The notes beneath the pieces are model-generated. The model searched no databases and was not told where the DNA came from. It worked only from the letters and a program-made list of their open reading frames with translations. Of a stretch of DNA of 64,000 nucleotides, positions 46,465 to 59,875 are shown in pieces (the stretch's first letter is position 1; each line of letters opens with the position of its first letter). A program made the translations under genes and the position numbers. Source of the stretch: Prunus persica (taxonomy: Eukaryota; Streptophyta; Magnoliopsida; Rosales; Rosaceae); contig NC_034015.1 in assembly GCF_000346465.2 (NCBI RefSeq), forward strand, positions 18,275,510 to 18,339,509. Direction: 5' to 3'.

Positions 46465-48040
46465 ATGGCGTTTTTGAATGTTAACTTTGGGGAGGTTAAA
46501 CATGATGATGATACTTATGGAGATGATCATGACTTGTTCTTCACACCCTTGTCATCCCCAACAAGGTTGTCCACAAAAAGGCGGCCCTCCAAAAATTGGT
46601 GTAACCCAATCTTGCAGCACATCAAGGCTCTTCTTCCATTCAAAATGCGAAGAAATCCCTCAAGTGATGAGACCAAGAAGACGAAGAAGAAGATTAACAT
46701 GAAGACGAAGACGAAGAAATCGAGTTTCCACCCTCCAGCATACGGTGTAAGAACTAATAGTGATGAATATAATTTCTCCACTGATGATGCTTTTGACAGA
46801 TTTATGCTTTATTTGATGCCCTTTGAAACTAGCGGAGGAGGTCGGCTCTACGTTGATCATAATTATGAAGAAGAAACTCATGAATTTCCAAGATCAATCA
46901 ATCCCCAGAAAAAAGCTACTTCTGATGATGATGATCTCTTGAATGAATTTATGCTTTCTTGGGAGCCCTTCAAAAATAGACGAGATCCAAATTATTTTGA
47001 TGAAGAAGAAGTTGAATTTCCAAGATCAAATATCGATCCCCCCAACACTCCTGAAGAAGTTGACGACATTGTTGCTCATGACAATAAATTCATGGCTTCT
47101 TCTAGGGTTTCTCATGAGGTTGGGAAGCCTTCCGATTCGAAGAATATCGAGTACGTCCCAGCGGTTAATAATAATTTTGGTTGTAATATCTGCTTTGAAC
47201 CCAAGGCTGGACACCAGTGGTTTGACATCAAAAATTGCAGCCATGGTTATTGTACGGAGTGCATGGTCAATTACGTGGTCTCCAATCTTCAAGAGAACGT
47301 CACAACCATTCGATGCCCTGATCCTGATTGCGCATCAGGATCAATAGAGCCCGAGGATTGTGACTGGATACTTCCCCAAGAAGTGTTTGAGAGGTGGGAA
47401 AGCTCGCTTTGTGAGGCTGCGATCCCCAGCTCTCAAAAGTTTTACTGTCCCTTTAGTGATTGCTCTGCGATGTTGATTATTGATAATGATGATGGGAGTG
47501 AGGTTGTGCGGCAGTCTCAGTGCCCGCATTGTCGAAGGCTTTTCTGTGCGCACTGTAAGGTTGCTTGGCACGAGGAGATGGAGTGCTGGGAGTTTCAGGA
47601 GTTGAATGACGATGAGAGGGGAAGGGAAGACATCCAGTTAAGGAACCTTGCAAACATGGAGGATTGGAAGAGATGTCCCAACTGTAAGTTTTATGTGGAA
47701 AAGAAGACCGGTTGCAATGTCATGAAGTGCAGGTCAGTTTCTATGATCATAAATATATTTGTGAATCCCGTTTTTCATCATATACATGTCATAATCGAGA
47801 ATCGTTTATTTAATAATTAACAATTTAGAGAACATATTCTCAAAAAAATTTAGACTAGCGAAGCCTTCAACCTGTTTTGTTCAATATATACATATGAATC
47901 GATCCATTACTGCCCTATCCATATGATTGGATTAATTTCTGTTTATTTGCAGGTGTAGAGCTACTTTTTGCTACAGATGTGGCCAGAGTTTAAGCGTGCC
48001 TAAAAACCAACGTCACTATTGTTCCTATTGTACGGGTTGA
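46465..48040 (+). CDS. RBR E3 ubiquitin ligase with long acidic N-terminus, copy E
   Basis: Two exons, 46465-47732 and 47953-48040, give 451 aa. The ATG at 46465 (MAFLNVNFGE) is used; the frame is open further upstream but without an ATG. Residues 62-86 are Lys/Arg-rich, a possible nuclear signal. Residues 108-143 and 158-187 repeat a pattern (FMLYLMPF...EFPRS and FMLSWEPF...EFPRS). RING1 is at about 240-289 (CNICFEPK, NCSHGYCTEC, RCPDPDC). The IBR is at about 328-374 (CPFSDCSAMLI, CPHCRRLFCAHCKVAWHEEMEC). RING2 starts at about 404 (CPNCKFYVEKKTGC, predicted catalytic Cys417) and exon 2 gives CRATFCYRCG and CSYC. The intron is at the shared AG|G site. It has the longest N-terminal extension of the cluster. 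Confidence 0.88.
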
Positions 48041-51000
48041 GTACATTTTCTACAACGTTTGATTATCATAAGATGTACTTTCAGAAATTTTGTTTATTTT
48101 TCACTTAAGTATTCGACAAGTAGGCTTCGAATTTTACATACTTCTTTATGAGAAGTAGGCTTCAAATTTTACATACTTCTTTATAAAATCCTCCATACGA
48201 TGACCTTACACCAATTTTTTTTAATCAGAAGCAAGTTTCATTTTTTTTTTTTTTTTGAGAAATTCTATGATTGCATTTATAATTCGGCCAAAAAAGCAAC
48301 TAGCCACAAAAGGCCAATACAAACTAGCCACAAAAGGGCCATTACAATAACGGAGCGGTCTAATATCAAAATTAAGATAATATAGTGTGTTTTTACTAAC
48401 GATTAGTCATGATCGAAGAAACTCTGGCACAGGTATCCCAACTAAGATTTCAAATTTAGAATAATTATAAAAAAAAATTTGAAAAAAACAAAGCCATAAC
48501 AATACAAATAAAATTAAGAAACGCAAAATAGACCTCAAAACAGTTCACAAAAATTTCCCCATTAATTAAAATTAACAATAATTACGCACGTGATGAAAAT
48601 AAAGAACCTCTTTTGTGCTTGTATATATTAATTATTATAAATTGGTAGGTAGTTCATAGAAGAAAAGTATACGGTTTGGTTAATGATGCTGCATATAGTA
48701 CACGTGGCAATTGGACAGTGGTGCACTAATAATTGAGCAACCTAATGAATTATGAAACACGTTTTTATTTTATTTTTATTTTGGTTTTAAATTTGACTTT
48801 ATATGTGAGTTGCATTATCTTCTGGAAGAACCTGGACGATGTTTGGCTTCGGCAATGTAATGTAATGTGAACGGTGAGGATCAATTATTGGGGAGAGGAG
48901 TGACAGGCAGTCGTGGGTGCAACTGAGTGAAGGACGAAATCTGGGCCGTTGATTTCATGACTGCGCTGCACATCAAGTCATATCAACCGACCGATATCAG
49001 CTATAGGCATTTTTTATTTTTGTTTTTAGCAAAGTCTAAATGCATGCTACTTTTAAGAAAATTAAATAATTATAAAAAATTGATATATTTCACAATCTTG
49101 TTTCTGGTACGGCAATTCAAGTCAATGCCAAGTCAAATGAGCGACACAGTCACAAAAATTTGGGCTGTTAAACTTGTTTGCTTGTTACTTTGTGTTTTTT
49201 TATCAGGTTGTTACATGTTTGTAGTGTTCACACTATCAAAGAAACAAATTCAGGTCGGATTCGGGTCAGCCCACATGAAGTTGTTAACTTGTTACTAGGT
49301 TTTTTTTTAAGAACAAGCAGAATTTCGTTGAAATATGAGCAAATACAAGAGATTTACAATGAGAATACACCCCAAATGGAGGTAGAGCACACAAAATTTG
49401 GACAATGTAAATTTAGCTAAACAGTGAACAAAAAATATGGAAATTTCAAACTTAGCTCACTAAGAGTTGAAAACTAGATGATTAATAAGACTCCTGGCAG
49501 CACCAGTGCTTTAGAAATCATGGTAAAACAACATATTTTGCGGTAACAGAGAATCCGAGTCACCAAAAGTGAAAGGGCCTTATCGCTCAACATTCACATG
49601 GCCAGAGAAGACCATAGCACCTCCAACATCCCAATACAAAAATGGGATGAAAAATCTCTCTACAACATGAAGAGATAGAGAGGTGTCTGATTTAATAGCC
49701 GAAAGGGTTGGTTCTTGGGGAAACCCCAGGAACCAGAAGGGTTGCTAAGGAGAGGGGCTGCGCTGGAGAAGAAGAAAGGGTGATAGATTTTTTAGGGTAA
49801 CTTGTTAATTGTTCAATAGTGATTCTAGTTTATGGAGTTTATCATACTATACTTTAGGTTCATGACATATTAACAATGTTCCGTATTTATATTAGCACAT
49901 CGTGACGCGACTCATCATACTCAATATTTTTCATATTATATTTTAAGTTCATGAGATATCAATTATATTATAATACATAATTTATTAGTAACACCACAAA
50001 TGATAGTGTAAAATGTCACACTAAATTTTCTCTCTCTTATTGCATGACCAAAAGAAATCATCTTTATTGTGTTATTTTAAGTCCAAATTAACCGTCCTCT
50101 AACATTGATCGTGATGGCGTCTAATTACGACAATTTTATATTTTATATTTTGTCTATTTACGATATTAAGTTTTTACAAAAGGTTAAAACAAAACCAAAC
50201 CTTCCACCTTATAAAATTTACTCTGCAATGGTGACATAGGATAGGAGTAATAATAAGAAGGAGGCTAATGAGAAATGATAACAGGGTCAGCTGAAGAAAT
50301 TAGCCAAGTAATTATATGAAATATATTTATATAAAAAACTATATGAATAATATGTGGACTGACTGAGCGGTCACCGAAGTTTGTGGCTTTGTTTGGGTCT
50401 GTGAGATCTCCTTCCCTTTCTCTCATGTCTCTATACAAACAACAACAACAGAAAAATAGCAGACCATACAAAATAAAATAAAAATAATAACATGTTCAAT
50501 AATTTGGTCTCTGTTCCTTTTTGTTGTTTGTAATTTCTTCTATAGCTCGGAGGCTGGCTCCGGTCTTCCAACCCCCTTTTCTTCTCGAACCTCCCACAGC
50601 TCTTTCTATTTTTCTACAATTTTTATTTTTCCTTGTATTTATCATCTTTTTGCGCCCCAAAATTTTCTGCTTCATATTCTCCTCGTCGCTTTTCCCTTCC
50701 ATATAAAGCTTCCATTTTCAAACCTCCGCTTTCTCTCTCTGTCTCTGCGTTTTCGCTGTATAAATATCCTGAATTATACGTATATATTCCAGTTAGCTAC
50801 ATATTTTGCGCAATTATTTTATTCGATCTCGGAAAATTGATTCTCCGCCTGCTTTATTCGATTTTTTTATATTAAAGATCAGAGTTTTGAACCGGAAGAA
50901 GCTCAATATTTACTTCCGCTGAATCGTTCCCAGATTTGAATTTATCTGGTTTTGTTAATGGGAAGAGGAGGAGCTGGAATAGGCAAGGTCAAAGTCTGCT

Positions 51001-51228
51001 GCTGAAGGTTTTGTTTTTGGTTTTGTTTTTGCTCGGAATTTGATAGTAAATGTTGTATTTGAAGCAGCCAAACCCCACAATTCACACATGGGGTTCATTA
51101 GGTGAATGATTTCCAATAGTTTTTCACCATAGAAGATTTGTGTGCTTGGCTTTGATTCTTCTGTGCATGCCATTCTGATAGAAACCCTGAGCCTGAGGCT
51201 CGGGGATCTGAAATTCCAAACTTCAACG
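48041..51228. other. Intergenic between RBR copy E and the SAC gene
   Basis: A 35-bp unit (AAGTAGGCTTCRAATTTTAC core) is duplicated in tandem at 48118-48187. At 48235-48260 and 49299-49312, T- or A-rich runs precede stretches that look like decayed retroelement tails (for example AGAATTTCGTTGAAATATGA), but no reverse-transcriptase frame is visible. The last 500 bp before 51229, with CT-rich DNA at about 50725-50750, is probably the SAC promoter and 5' leader. Confidence 0.5.
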
Positions 51229-54200
51229 ATGGCGTCCTCAGAGAATGAGCCTGTGTCTCACTTGGAAGACGAACCTCGTCCTCCTCCTCCTCAACATTTC
51301 GATATGCAGAAATTCAGGCTTTACGAAACTCGATCGGTAATTTCATTCAGCTCTATTTGTTTCATATAATGAAGATCTATTTATATTCAACCTATTGCAA
51401 TTTGTTATATTCCATAAAGGATTCTTCAATATTTTGGTGGGCTGATATTGTTTTCATTGTTTAATGGCAAAGTTGGAATCGGCAATGTGTTTTCTTTTGC
51501 TTATATGAACCATTTTCTTTCGGGGAGGTTTTTGATTGAATCTAAAATTTTGTAAATTTATGATATGTTTGCTTATTTTTGCATTTTTATTAGTTCAGAT
51601 GGTTTATTGTGCTTTGTGCGAATTGGATTATAAGAGTGTACCAACTTATACATTTTCTTTTCCCCGCAGAACTTTTACATGATTGGAAGGGACAAGACTA
51701 GAACTTATTGGAGAGTACTAAAGATTGACCGGTTGGATCCTTGTGAGCTTAACATTCGTGAAGATTCTACTACGTACACTGAAAGAGAATGTTCTGACCT
51801 CTTAAGGCGGATACATGAAGGAAACAAGGCCACAGGTGGATTAAAGTTTGTCACTACTTGTTACGGAATTGTCGGTATGGGATTTTGATATCACATCTTG
51901 TGCATTTATTGCATAATCAAAATGATTTCACTGCTCATTGTCGCTTGCTTGTTTCAGGATTCATTAAATTTCTGGGGCCATATTACATGCTTCTTATCAC
52001 GAAAAGAAGACAGATAGGTGCCATCTGTGGTCACATGGTGTATGCCATCTCCAAGAGTGAAATGATCGCACTTCCAAATCCTTCTGTTCAGTCCAGTATC
52101 GCTAATTCTAAAAATGAAAACAGGTCGTTAGTCCATTCCGGTTGTACGTGTATTTAGTCTGCAGAAACAATGACCATTGTTTGGAAAAGTACTGTATTTT
52201 GAGAAATATTTTTTCTTATGTGACATTCTTCTGGCTTGCTTTATTTGAACCTTTTTCGAAATTAAAAACTTTATCTTATTCTTAGAACAGTTTAACTTGT
52301 TATATGTACAATTTTAAGCATAATGTCATAATATTCTATGAAGGCTTCTAGATTAGGATTAGTATATCTGTACAATTTTGATTATTGAGGCTCATTTTTT
52401 TGGTTGAATTGTGGAAAGGGAAGCTGGAGAGGAGGTTTTTAAGTGAAATCACACAAATATGAGCACAAAGTTCTGAGAATTTAGTTATTACTTTTGGTGA
52501 AACATTGTGTAACCAAGGTTCATCGTGTAAAATCTTTTCTTATCCTTTGTTAGAGTTCACGATTACATCTGCTTTTTGCTATTCTTTTTACTAAATGTTT
52601 TAATCTAAATTTTGTCTGGTTTTAGTTGTTAATACGTTCTCTATTTCATTGATGGCCTTAGATACAAGAAGCTCTTATGCACAGTGGACCTTACAAAGGA
52701 CTTCTTTTTCAGCTACTCATACCATGTTATGCGTAGTCTGCAAAAGAACATGTGTAAGAATCAGACAGGACATGTCCTTTATGAAACCATGTTTGTCTGG
52801 AATGAATTCTTAACTCGGGGAATTCGGAATCACCTTCAAAATACTATTTGGACAGTTGCTTTGGTTTACGGCTTCTTTAGACAGGTGAGGTTTGAATGGT
52901 GTTTAGACAGTGTGGAAAGTAATAATTAATGCTTTATCTGGTTAGGTTAACAAAAATTTCAGGGATACTCATTAATGTTGCTCTTTTCATGTAACTAAGT
53001 TCTACCCCTCCTCCTCCCTCCTAAAGAAAAAAGAAAGAAAGAAAGGATTTAGTACCTTACTGCCTTTTGATACAAAGGTGCTCACATCTTACGTGCATGG
53101 TGGAATTTTCGTATGTGGAATGAGTTTAACTTTGAAAGTCTGTAGAAGATTATATCTTCAAATGAATGTGCTTCGGCATTTTTTTATTTTTTTAGATCTT
53201 TACCAGCTGTTCATTTTTCAAAATTGTCAGCAAAACTTGGGTGTATGACCGTTTGTCCTCGAAAGCTTTACTAATGAATTTTGGACTGATGGCTTGATGA
53301 TATTTAAATGTAGGCCACTCTCTCTATATCTGGACGTGACTTCAAACTGACCCTTATTGCAAGGCGTTCACGTCATTATGCGGGCACCAGGTGAGGGGGC
53401 ATTCATACTTTGATTCTCTTATCCAATTCCATGCTTTTGACATAGATTAAGAAAATTGTATTGGCTTCCTGGTAACCTGTGTTCAAAACCAGTGGTTTCT
53501 CAAATATTTAAGGATGTACGGGTGGTCCTTGCTTTCAAAAGAAGATAAAGTGAGGGGACAATCTTTACCCTGAATGTCAAACTTGTGATGTGATATTTTC
53601 TTCTTAGTTCTCTTGTATAACGTATGATTGCCTGAAGCTGTGTAACACAGTTCAGATTATGGCTTTTTTCTTTCTTTTTTTCCTAATATTGTCATTATAT
53701 GTTGCTGCTGTCTTGTATTTGATGTTACCTTAAGTATTAGCTTTCTAGGCTTACATGCTTATGGGCATATGTGTAGATTTTGTATGCCTCATGTGTTGCC
53801 TTTACTCTTGTAGGTATCTAAAACGTGGTGTTAATGAGAAGGGAAGAGTAGCTAATGATGTTGAGACAGAACAGATTGTCTTTGAGGATGTTCCTGAGGG
53901 CTTTCCGATGCAAATAAGTTCTGTCGTTCAGAACCGTGGCTCAATCCCTCTATTTTGGTCACAGGAAACATCACGTTTAAATATCAAACCAGATATAATA
54001 TGTATGTTCTTGCGTAAGCAGTATCTCTTGAGGTTATTCTGTAAATTCCTGTAACTAACTTTTTTCTCCTGCCAGTGTCAAAGAAGGACCAAAACTATGA
54101 AGCCACTAGGCTTCACTTTGAAAATCTTGTCAAGCGATATGGGAACCCCATTATCATATTGAATCTGATCAAGGTAAAGTTTCTTTAGTGACCAATTCTA

Positions 54201-54824
54201 TGTTGATGCTGTTCATCATGTTGCTTTCTGTAACTGCACGTCATGAAGGAAACTGAATTTGAACCTAGAATCCACCTTTTTCTCTTAAATTATTTTGACA
54301 TGCTATCTTTTGGTAGCCCTCTTTGTTAATGTATTTCCTTGTTATTTATTTGTTTATTTTTAAAAAATAATAATAATCAACAGACTCAAGAGAAGAGGCC
54401 TCGAGAGTCCATACTTCGTGCAGAATTTGCTAATGCAATAGATTTCATTAATAAAGACTTATCTGAGGAGAACCGTCTTAAATTCCTCCACTGGGATCTG
54501 CACAAACATTCCCGGAGGTAAAGCTTATGTTTGATTTATTTTAATAATGTGGTACTCCGGAATTTTATCTTTTCTGAAAAATTGTACCCTTCTTTCCTCC
54601 TCCCATTCCAGCAAAGCTACAAATGCTTTACTACTCTTGGGCAAGGTGGCTACATATGCCTTGACGCTAACTGGATTCTTCTATTGCCAAGTTAACCCAG
54701 CACTGAGACCTGAGGGTGTAATTAAGTGGCCTTCCTCTGGGTAAGTTGCCATCTCATTTAATGGTTTTCTAGTTTTAATTATCTTTCTTCATCCAAGTTT
54801 TTTTACAAATTTTAGGTCTGACAA

Positions 54825-54884
<60 letters not shown>

Positions 54885-57800
54885 AGAAACCAATTTTCTG
54901 GTTGCTGTAAGTTTTCAGTTTCCTGTTAGGCATGAGCTTCTATGTTCATTACCTCGTAAAGATGTAACTAAAATGATAGCTAATATGATCTCATAACAGG
55001 TTTACTAGTGTACATTGCTTTAAAAAATTCTGGTTGATGGAACTTTGACAATGTAAATATGGAACAGGAATTTTGAAAATGGTGACTTATCTCCCCAAGA
55101 ACATAGTGCTAATGGTAATGAGGATGCTGATAACATAGAGAAAACACCGAGTGGAAGCAAAAATATTGCAAATGGTAATCATTCTGTCAAGCCATCCACG
55201 TTCCAAAGTGGGGTGATTAGGACCAATTGCATAGACTGTCTGGATCGCACAAATGTTGCTCAGTATGCATATGGCTTGGCTGCGTTGGGACAACAGCTTC
55301 ATTCGTTGGGAGTTGTAGAGAATCCAAAGATAGACCTTGATGCTCCTTTGGCTGATCATTTGATGGGATTTTATGAAAGAATGGGCGACACACTTGCGCA
55401 CCAGTATGGTGGTTCAGCTGCTCACAATAAGGTGAGGAATTTGATTTGGAATGTTTGTTTGTTGAACTGAGTCTAATAAGCTTTGGGATCTGAATGTGAC
55501 TAGTATTTGGCCTGCTTAACGTTTAGGTTTACGGTCATGGACCTTACATACTAACACCTGTAGACAAATTTTTATGTTATAACTCAAAAATTAATTGGTA
55601 ATTAGTGACCTTGATTCATTAATTGTGTATGGTTCCTTGATTCTTTAATTTTCTATGGTTCTTTGATACACTTGAAATTGAAATTCTGTATAGATATTTT
55701 CTGAGAGAAGGGGTCAGTGGAGAGCAGCAACTCAGTCTCAGGAGTTCTTTAGAACTCTTCAACGGTATTACAGCAATGCTTACATGGATGCAGAGAAGCA
55801 AGATGCAATTAATGTGTAAGTTCTGCATTAAGTATTACCTGTGTCTGAATTCCAGCACGTATGCATGCATGCACGTGTTTATATTTTTTGGTTAAATAAA
55901 TCCCTATCAAGATTTCTGTTTTTAAACCTCAGTTTTGTAAAAGTGTAAATTATTTCATTCGATTGTAGAAGTCCTTTTGTGGCTGTTAATAAAGGTTATA
56001 TGTAAAGTTACAGTCATCTCTGTTACTGCCCACGCGAGAAATAAAAACTGTTGTGCTGTAGAAGTTCCTGTCAGCTGATCCTTTCATTGATTTATGTTGA
56101 TTTTTCCTTTAATATTTTGAGCAGATTTCTGGGGCATTTTCAACCACAAGAAGGTAAACCTGCATTGTGGGAATTGGATTCAGACCAGCATTATTACTCT
56201 GGGAGGGATGAACCAAAAGATAAGGATCTAGATGGAAGGTATGTAGTAGCCTAATCAAAATATCAAGATTCGTCATTTCTGTCAGATAGAACAAATGACT
56301 TCGAGTCTCCATGTCATGCTGGGTGTGCATGTTGGTAACTTGGTCTATAGTTGGGTAAACTTAATTTTATCATCTTTTTGTCCCATTCTATGTTTTAAGC
56401 CGCATCACGGGAGCCTTCTGTTCAAAAATCTTTTAAAATTGAAATGTCCAAGGGGAATTAATAGGTACTTTTTTGTGTGCTAACTGACGGATGTGTCCTG
56501 TGTCGTTTCAGAGGTGCAATCTCTATGAAAAAATTACAATGAATTTTTACAAGCTTCACCTTTTCTTAACAAGTATCATAATTATTAATGAATATATGGG
56601 TTGTAACATTTGTTTGATATTTTTAGATTTTTGCTACCGATCTGTGACTCATGCATATTAATTTCTGAGCCATTTGCTCAACTGATTTCCTTTTTATCTA
56701 TAGGTCCATTTTCAAAAGATCTTATTCCGACGGTAATATTCTTCGTGAAAGCAGCTCACCTATGTCATCCCCACATGTTAAGCCGGAGAAATTTACTAAC
56801 TCTTGTATGCCAGATCCATCACAACAAGAAAGCAAGATTCTTTCAGAGTCATCACCTGATATATCAACTTCTGAGAGTGATATTGCCTATTCAAGGTTTG
56901 CCTACATTAGTCTTGTTTTGGTTCTGTAGTTTTCTTGGTAGATGTAGAAAAGGAACAGCTATGTGTTCAGTGCTTGCATTGCTGAAACGTGGTGAAGTAG
57001 AGATAAACTATCAAGTTGGCATTATTACGTAATTTATCTTAAATATGGAAAGCAATCAAGAGAAGAAACTTGTCAAAGAGCACATGATAGAAACTAGGAA
57101 GTAAAGAAGGCAGTTTAATTTTGTAATGAATCCTTTATTCTCTCCTGTCAGTATTTACCTAATACATTACAAATATGATATATTTGTTTGTGAAATGAAT
57201 CCTTTTGTATTCACTCTTATAAGATAAGGCCTTTTAGTTGTCATTATGCGAATCATGTGATTAGGTAACTTCTGTTGTTGCTTCCTTTAGCTTCAGTAAA
57301 TTGAGAATATTAGTACGACCATAATAACAAATTATTACTGACATGATAATGAAGCATGTATTCCTGGTAATGTTTATTGTTAATTTTTTTAGTTGACTAC
57401 TCCTTTCAGAAGTCCCTGCAATGCACATGTTTCAAACTTTTTTGAAGACAGTTCAGGATGGTTTTTGTTGTCATTTTGATGTTCCAAGACTCTGATTCAG
57501 CTTTTATGTTTCTGTGTTTGTCTGTAGGTACGCTCCCGCAATGCCTCGCAGGCAACTTTTTGGAGAGTTGCAGAGATACCGGTGCCTTGAAAGTGATCAT
57601 ATCTACTATTCTGAACGTGGAGATTCATACAACTTCTCAAACTTTGTTGACCTAGACTGGCTATCTTCTTCCGGGAATTCTTGTGAGGAGGAGCCATTCG
57701 AGAGGTACTTTTTAGATTGAGCTTTGAATTTATTATGTTCTTATTGGTCCTGGGAAAGAAGCAAATGATTGTGAATTCTTAATAGAGGATGGAAATCCTA

Positions 57801-58358
57801 AAAGCCTGTTATTTCCTCCTTTTCTTTATTGGGGATGGGGGCAGAACATTATAATTTTGCTGAGATTTGAGATGTAACGATTGCAGGTCATCAATACTGA
57901 CAAACTCTCCAATTGAGGGACTATCATCGGAGAATGTTGTTAATGGAATAATGGGAGATTCTACCCCCTCTACAAGTGAATATGGATCCGGCTTGAAGGT
58001 CAGTAACCTTCCTTCCAAATGCTAGAAACATTATCACACTTAATATTTGGTGTTGGTTTTACAACAATTTATAGTTTTGGGATGAAAACCTTTTTGATTT
58101 ATTAATTAGCAATAGTTAATCAACTGATTAATTCAAAGATGCTATAAAATTTGGTTCATTCGAAAATATTTTCCTTTGCGTCAACATATGACATCAAAGT
58201 GTTTATATTTCCTTCGGTTGCTGCCTTTTGGTTTGTAGGGGAAGGAGCAGACAGGACCAAATTTATCCTTTAATAACGGAGAGAGTTCCAATGTTCTTGA
58301 GGAGTATCCAGATAGCTTTGTGAACTGGGTCAACTATGGAGAGACACTCTGCCACTGA
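51229..58358 (+). CDS. SAC-domain phosphoinositide phosphatase, SAC1-5 clade
   Basis: Sixteen exons: 51229-51336, 51670-51874, 51958-52123, 52662-52884, 53314-53390, 53814-54001, 54076-54173, 54384-54517, 54612-54740, 55068-55431, 55694-55815, 56125-56238, 56704-56895, 57528-57704, 57887-57998, 58239-58358. They sum to 843 codons (842 aa). The SAC domain spans about residues 40-620: [20 protein letters not shown] near the start, and the CX5R catalytic signature [12 protein letters not shown] with Cys497 and Arg503. The C-terminal third is Ser/Asp-rich and keeps plant-SAC blocks ([38 protein letters not shown]). Arabidopsis SAC2-5 hydrolyse PI(3,5)P2 at the vacuole, and SAC1/FRA7 belongs to the same group. 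No membrane segment (as in SAC6-8) or WW domain (SAC9) is seen. Position beside the FYVE and kinesin genes suggests the SAC3 ortholog. Confidence 0.94.
54823..54881. repeat. (TC)n microsatellite in a SAC intron
   Basis: About 28 TC units with one interruption, in the intron between exons 9 and 10 (54741-55067). Confidence 0.9.
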
Positions 58359-59875
58359 AGTTTGGATCATTTTTCCTCAATAATACATTTCCTGCCTTCA
58401 TTTGGCTCAACCATTTCTCCAAAGATGCTGGTCCATGGATGAGAAACTATAGAGTGCATGTTAGCGATATCGGGAGCAAGGGAGAACCAAAAGCAGTGGA
58501 ACCGACATTCATTGGGAGGATATCATTCCTGGAGGCAATTGTGCCGGTCCTCATGTACGATACAACCTTGAGTTCGTTCGTCATGAAAATTTCAGTCGGA
58601 AGTTATACCAAAGTACAAAAGAGTAAATAGTCAACAATTAAGATTCTTTAGGAGCTCTTCCTCCATCAGGTCTTGGATAATAGATTTTAATCTTGTAAAT
58701 ATTTTGCTCGTTGGAGCTCCACTTTAGAATTGCAGGCCATTGATTCTTTATTTTCCTCAATGTTAATTTGTGGACCCGCATAAAACTAACATTGTTGGGT
58801 AAGTGTTGCGGAGTATCCTACTGTTGTAGAACTGGTGCAGCCATTCTTGCCTTTAAGCGCTAATTTTAGGCCTTTAGCCTGTACGACTTGGCGTTTGATT
58901 GAAAGACTACAGTGTGCTGTACTTTGAAGGCTGAAAAATGTATCTCTAAATGCAAAAATAAATTGTGTCCAAATCGGCCAAATAAAAGATTCAATATTCA
59001 AGTCAGTGTGTCTGCTCCTTTGTATCTGAGTTCAATTCCCTTTTATGTACATTAGACAGTGAAAAGAAAAGGATTCATTTGAACCAATTATAGACATTAT
59101 TGAGATAGGTAAATCATGGAGACTGTTCCCCGGGAATATCCAATCCAAAGCTTAGTTGAGTTAATTGTGCATCACATCAAATTTGAACACTTCGTCCAAA
59201 TCCAGAAATACACGCATGACATTCTCGAATTGTTACCGCAATTCTTGACCAAGAACTGAGAACTGTTTCCATCCCCAACGTATAGAGAACAAAGACTACA
59301 TCGACTATTGAAGAAGGTAACAATTTTTACTGATTACAAATTTACCACATGGAGATTACCAGTGGTAATTCACCGCCATGATCAATTGACCCGAAACGTT
59401 AGTGGTAGTTTGACCAAAATTTCTAGGAAAATGTCGGACGAATTTTGAGTTGTGTGGAGAACCCCTCGATGCCAATGGCCTTAACCCGTGACTGTTGGTG
59501 CAGATTACTCAGTTTTTACCCACAATATTAAAGCAGATTACTAAGCAGAAGTGCAAAGTTTTGAAACTGCCAAGAGCAGCGGTCAACCCAAACGACCAAA
59601 ACAGCCGAAAGCAAGAAGAGCGTAGAGGAACAGGAGGTATAGAGATGGTTTTTTAATGAGAAAATTCATAGCCAAAATAAAATTCTACAAAAGGAATCCC
59701 ACAGGTCGCGTTTTAGTTTTCAACATAAACTCAAAAGGCAAACAGAATAAAATAAAGCTACAGATGACCACATAATCATTAAAGTTAAAGCTGCAAGTAG
59801 TCTGAGAATGCTGAAGCTCGTGCTGGAAATATGGGGAGAAAAGTCCAGCAGCAGATAAATCAGCAGAAATGATTA
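58359..59875. other. Intergenic between convergent SAC and eIF3k genes
   Basis: The 3' UTRs of both genes face each other here. No repeat with recognisable ends and no domain-bearing frame was found. Confidence 0.6.
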
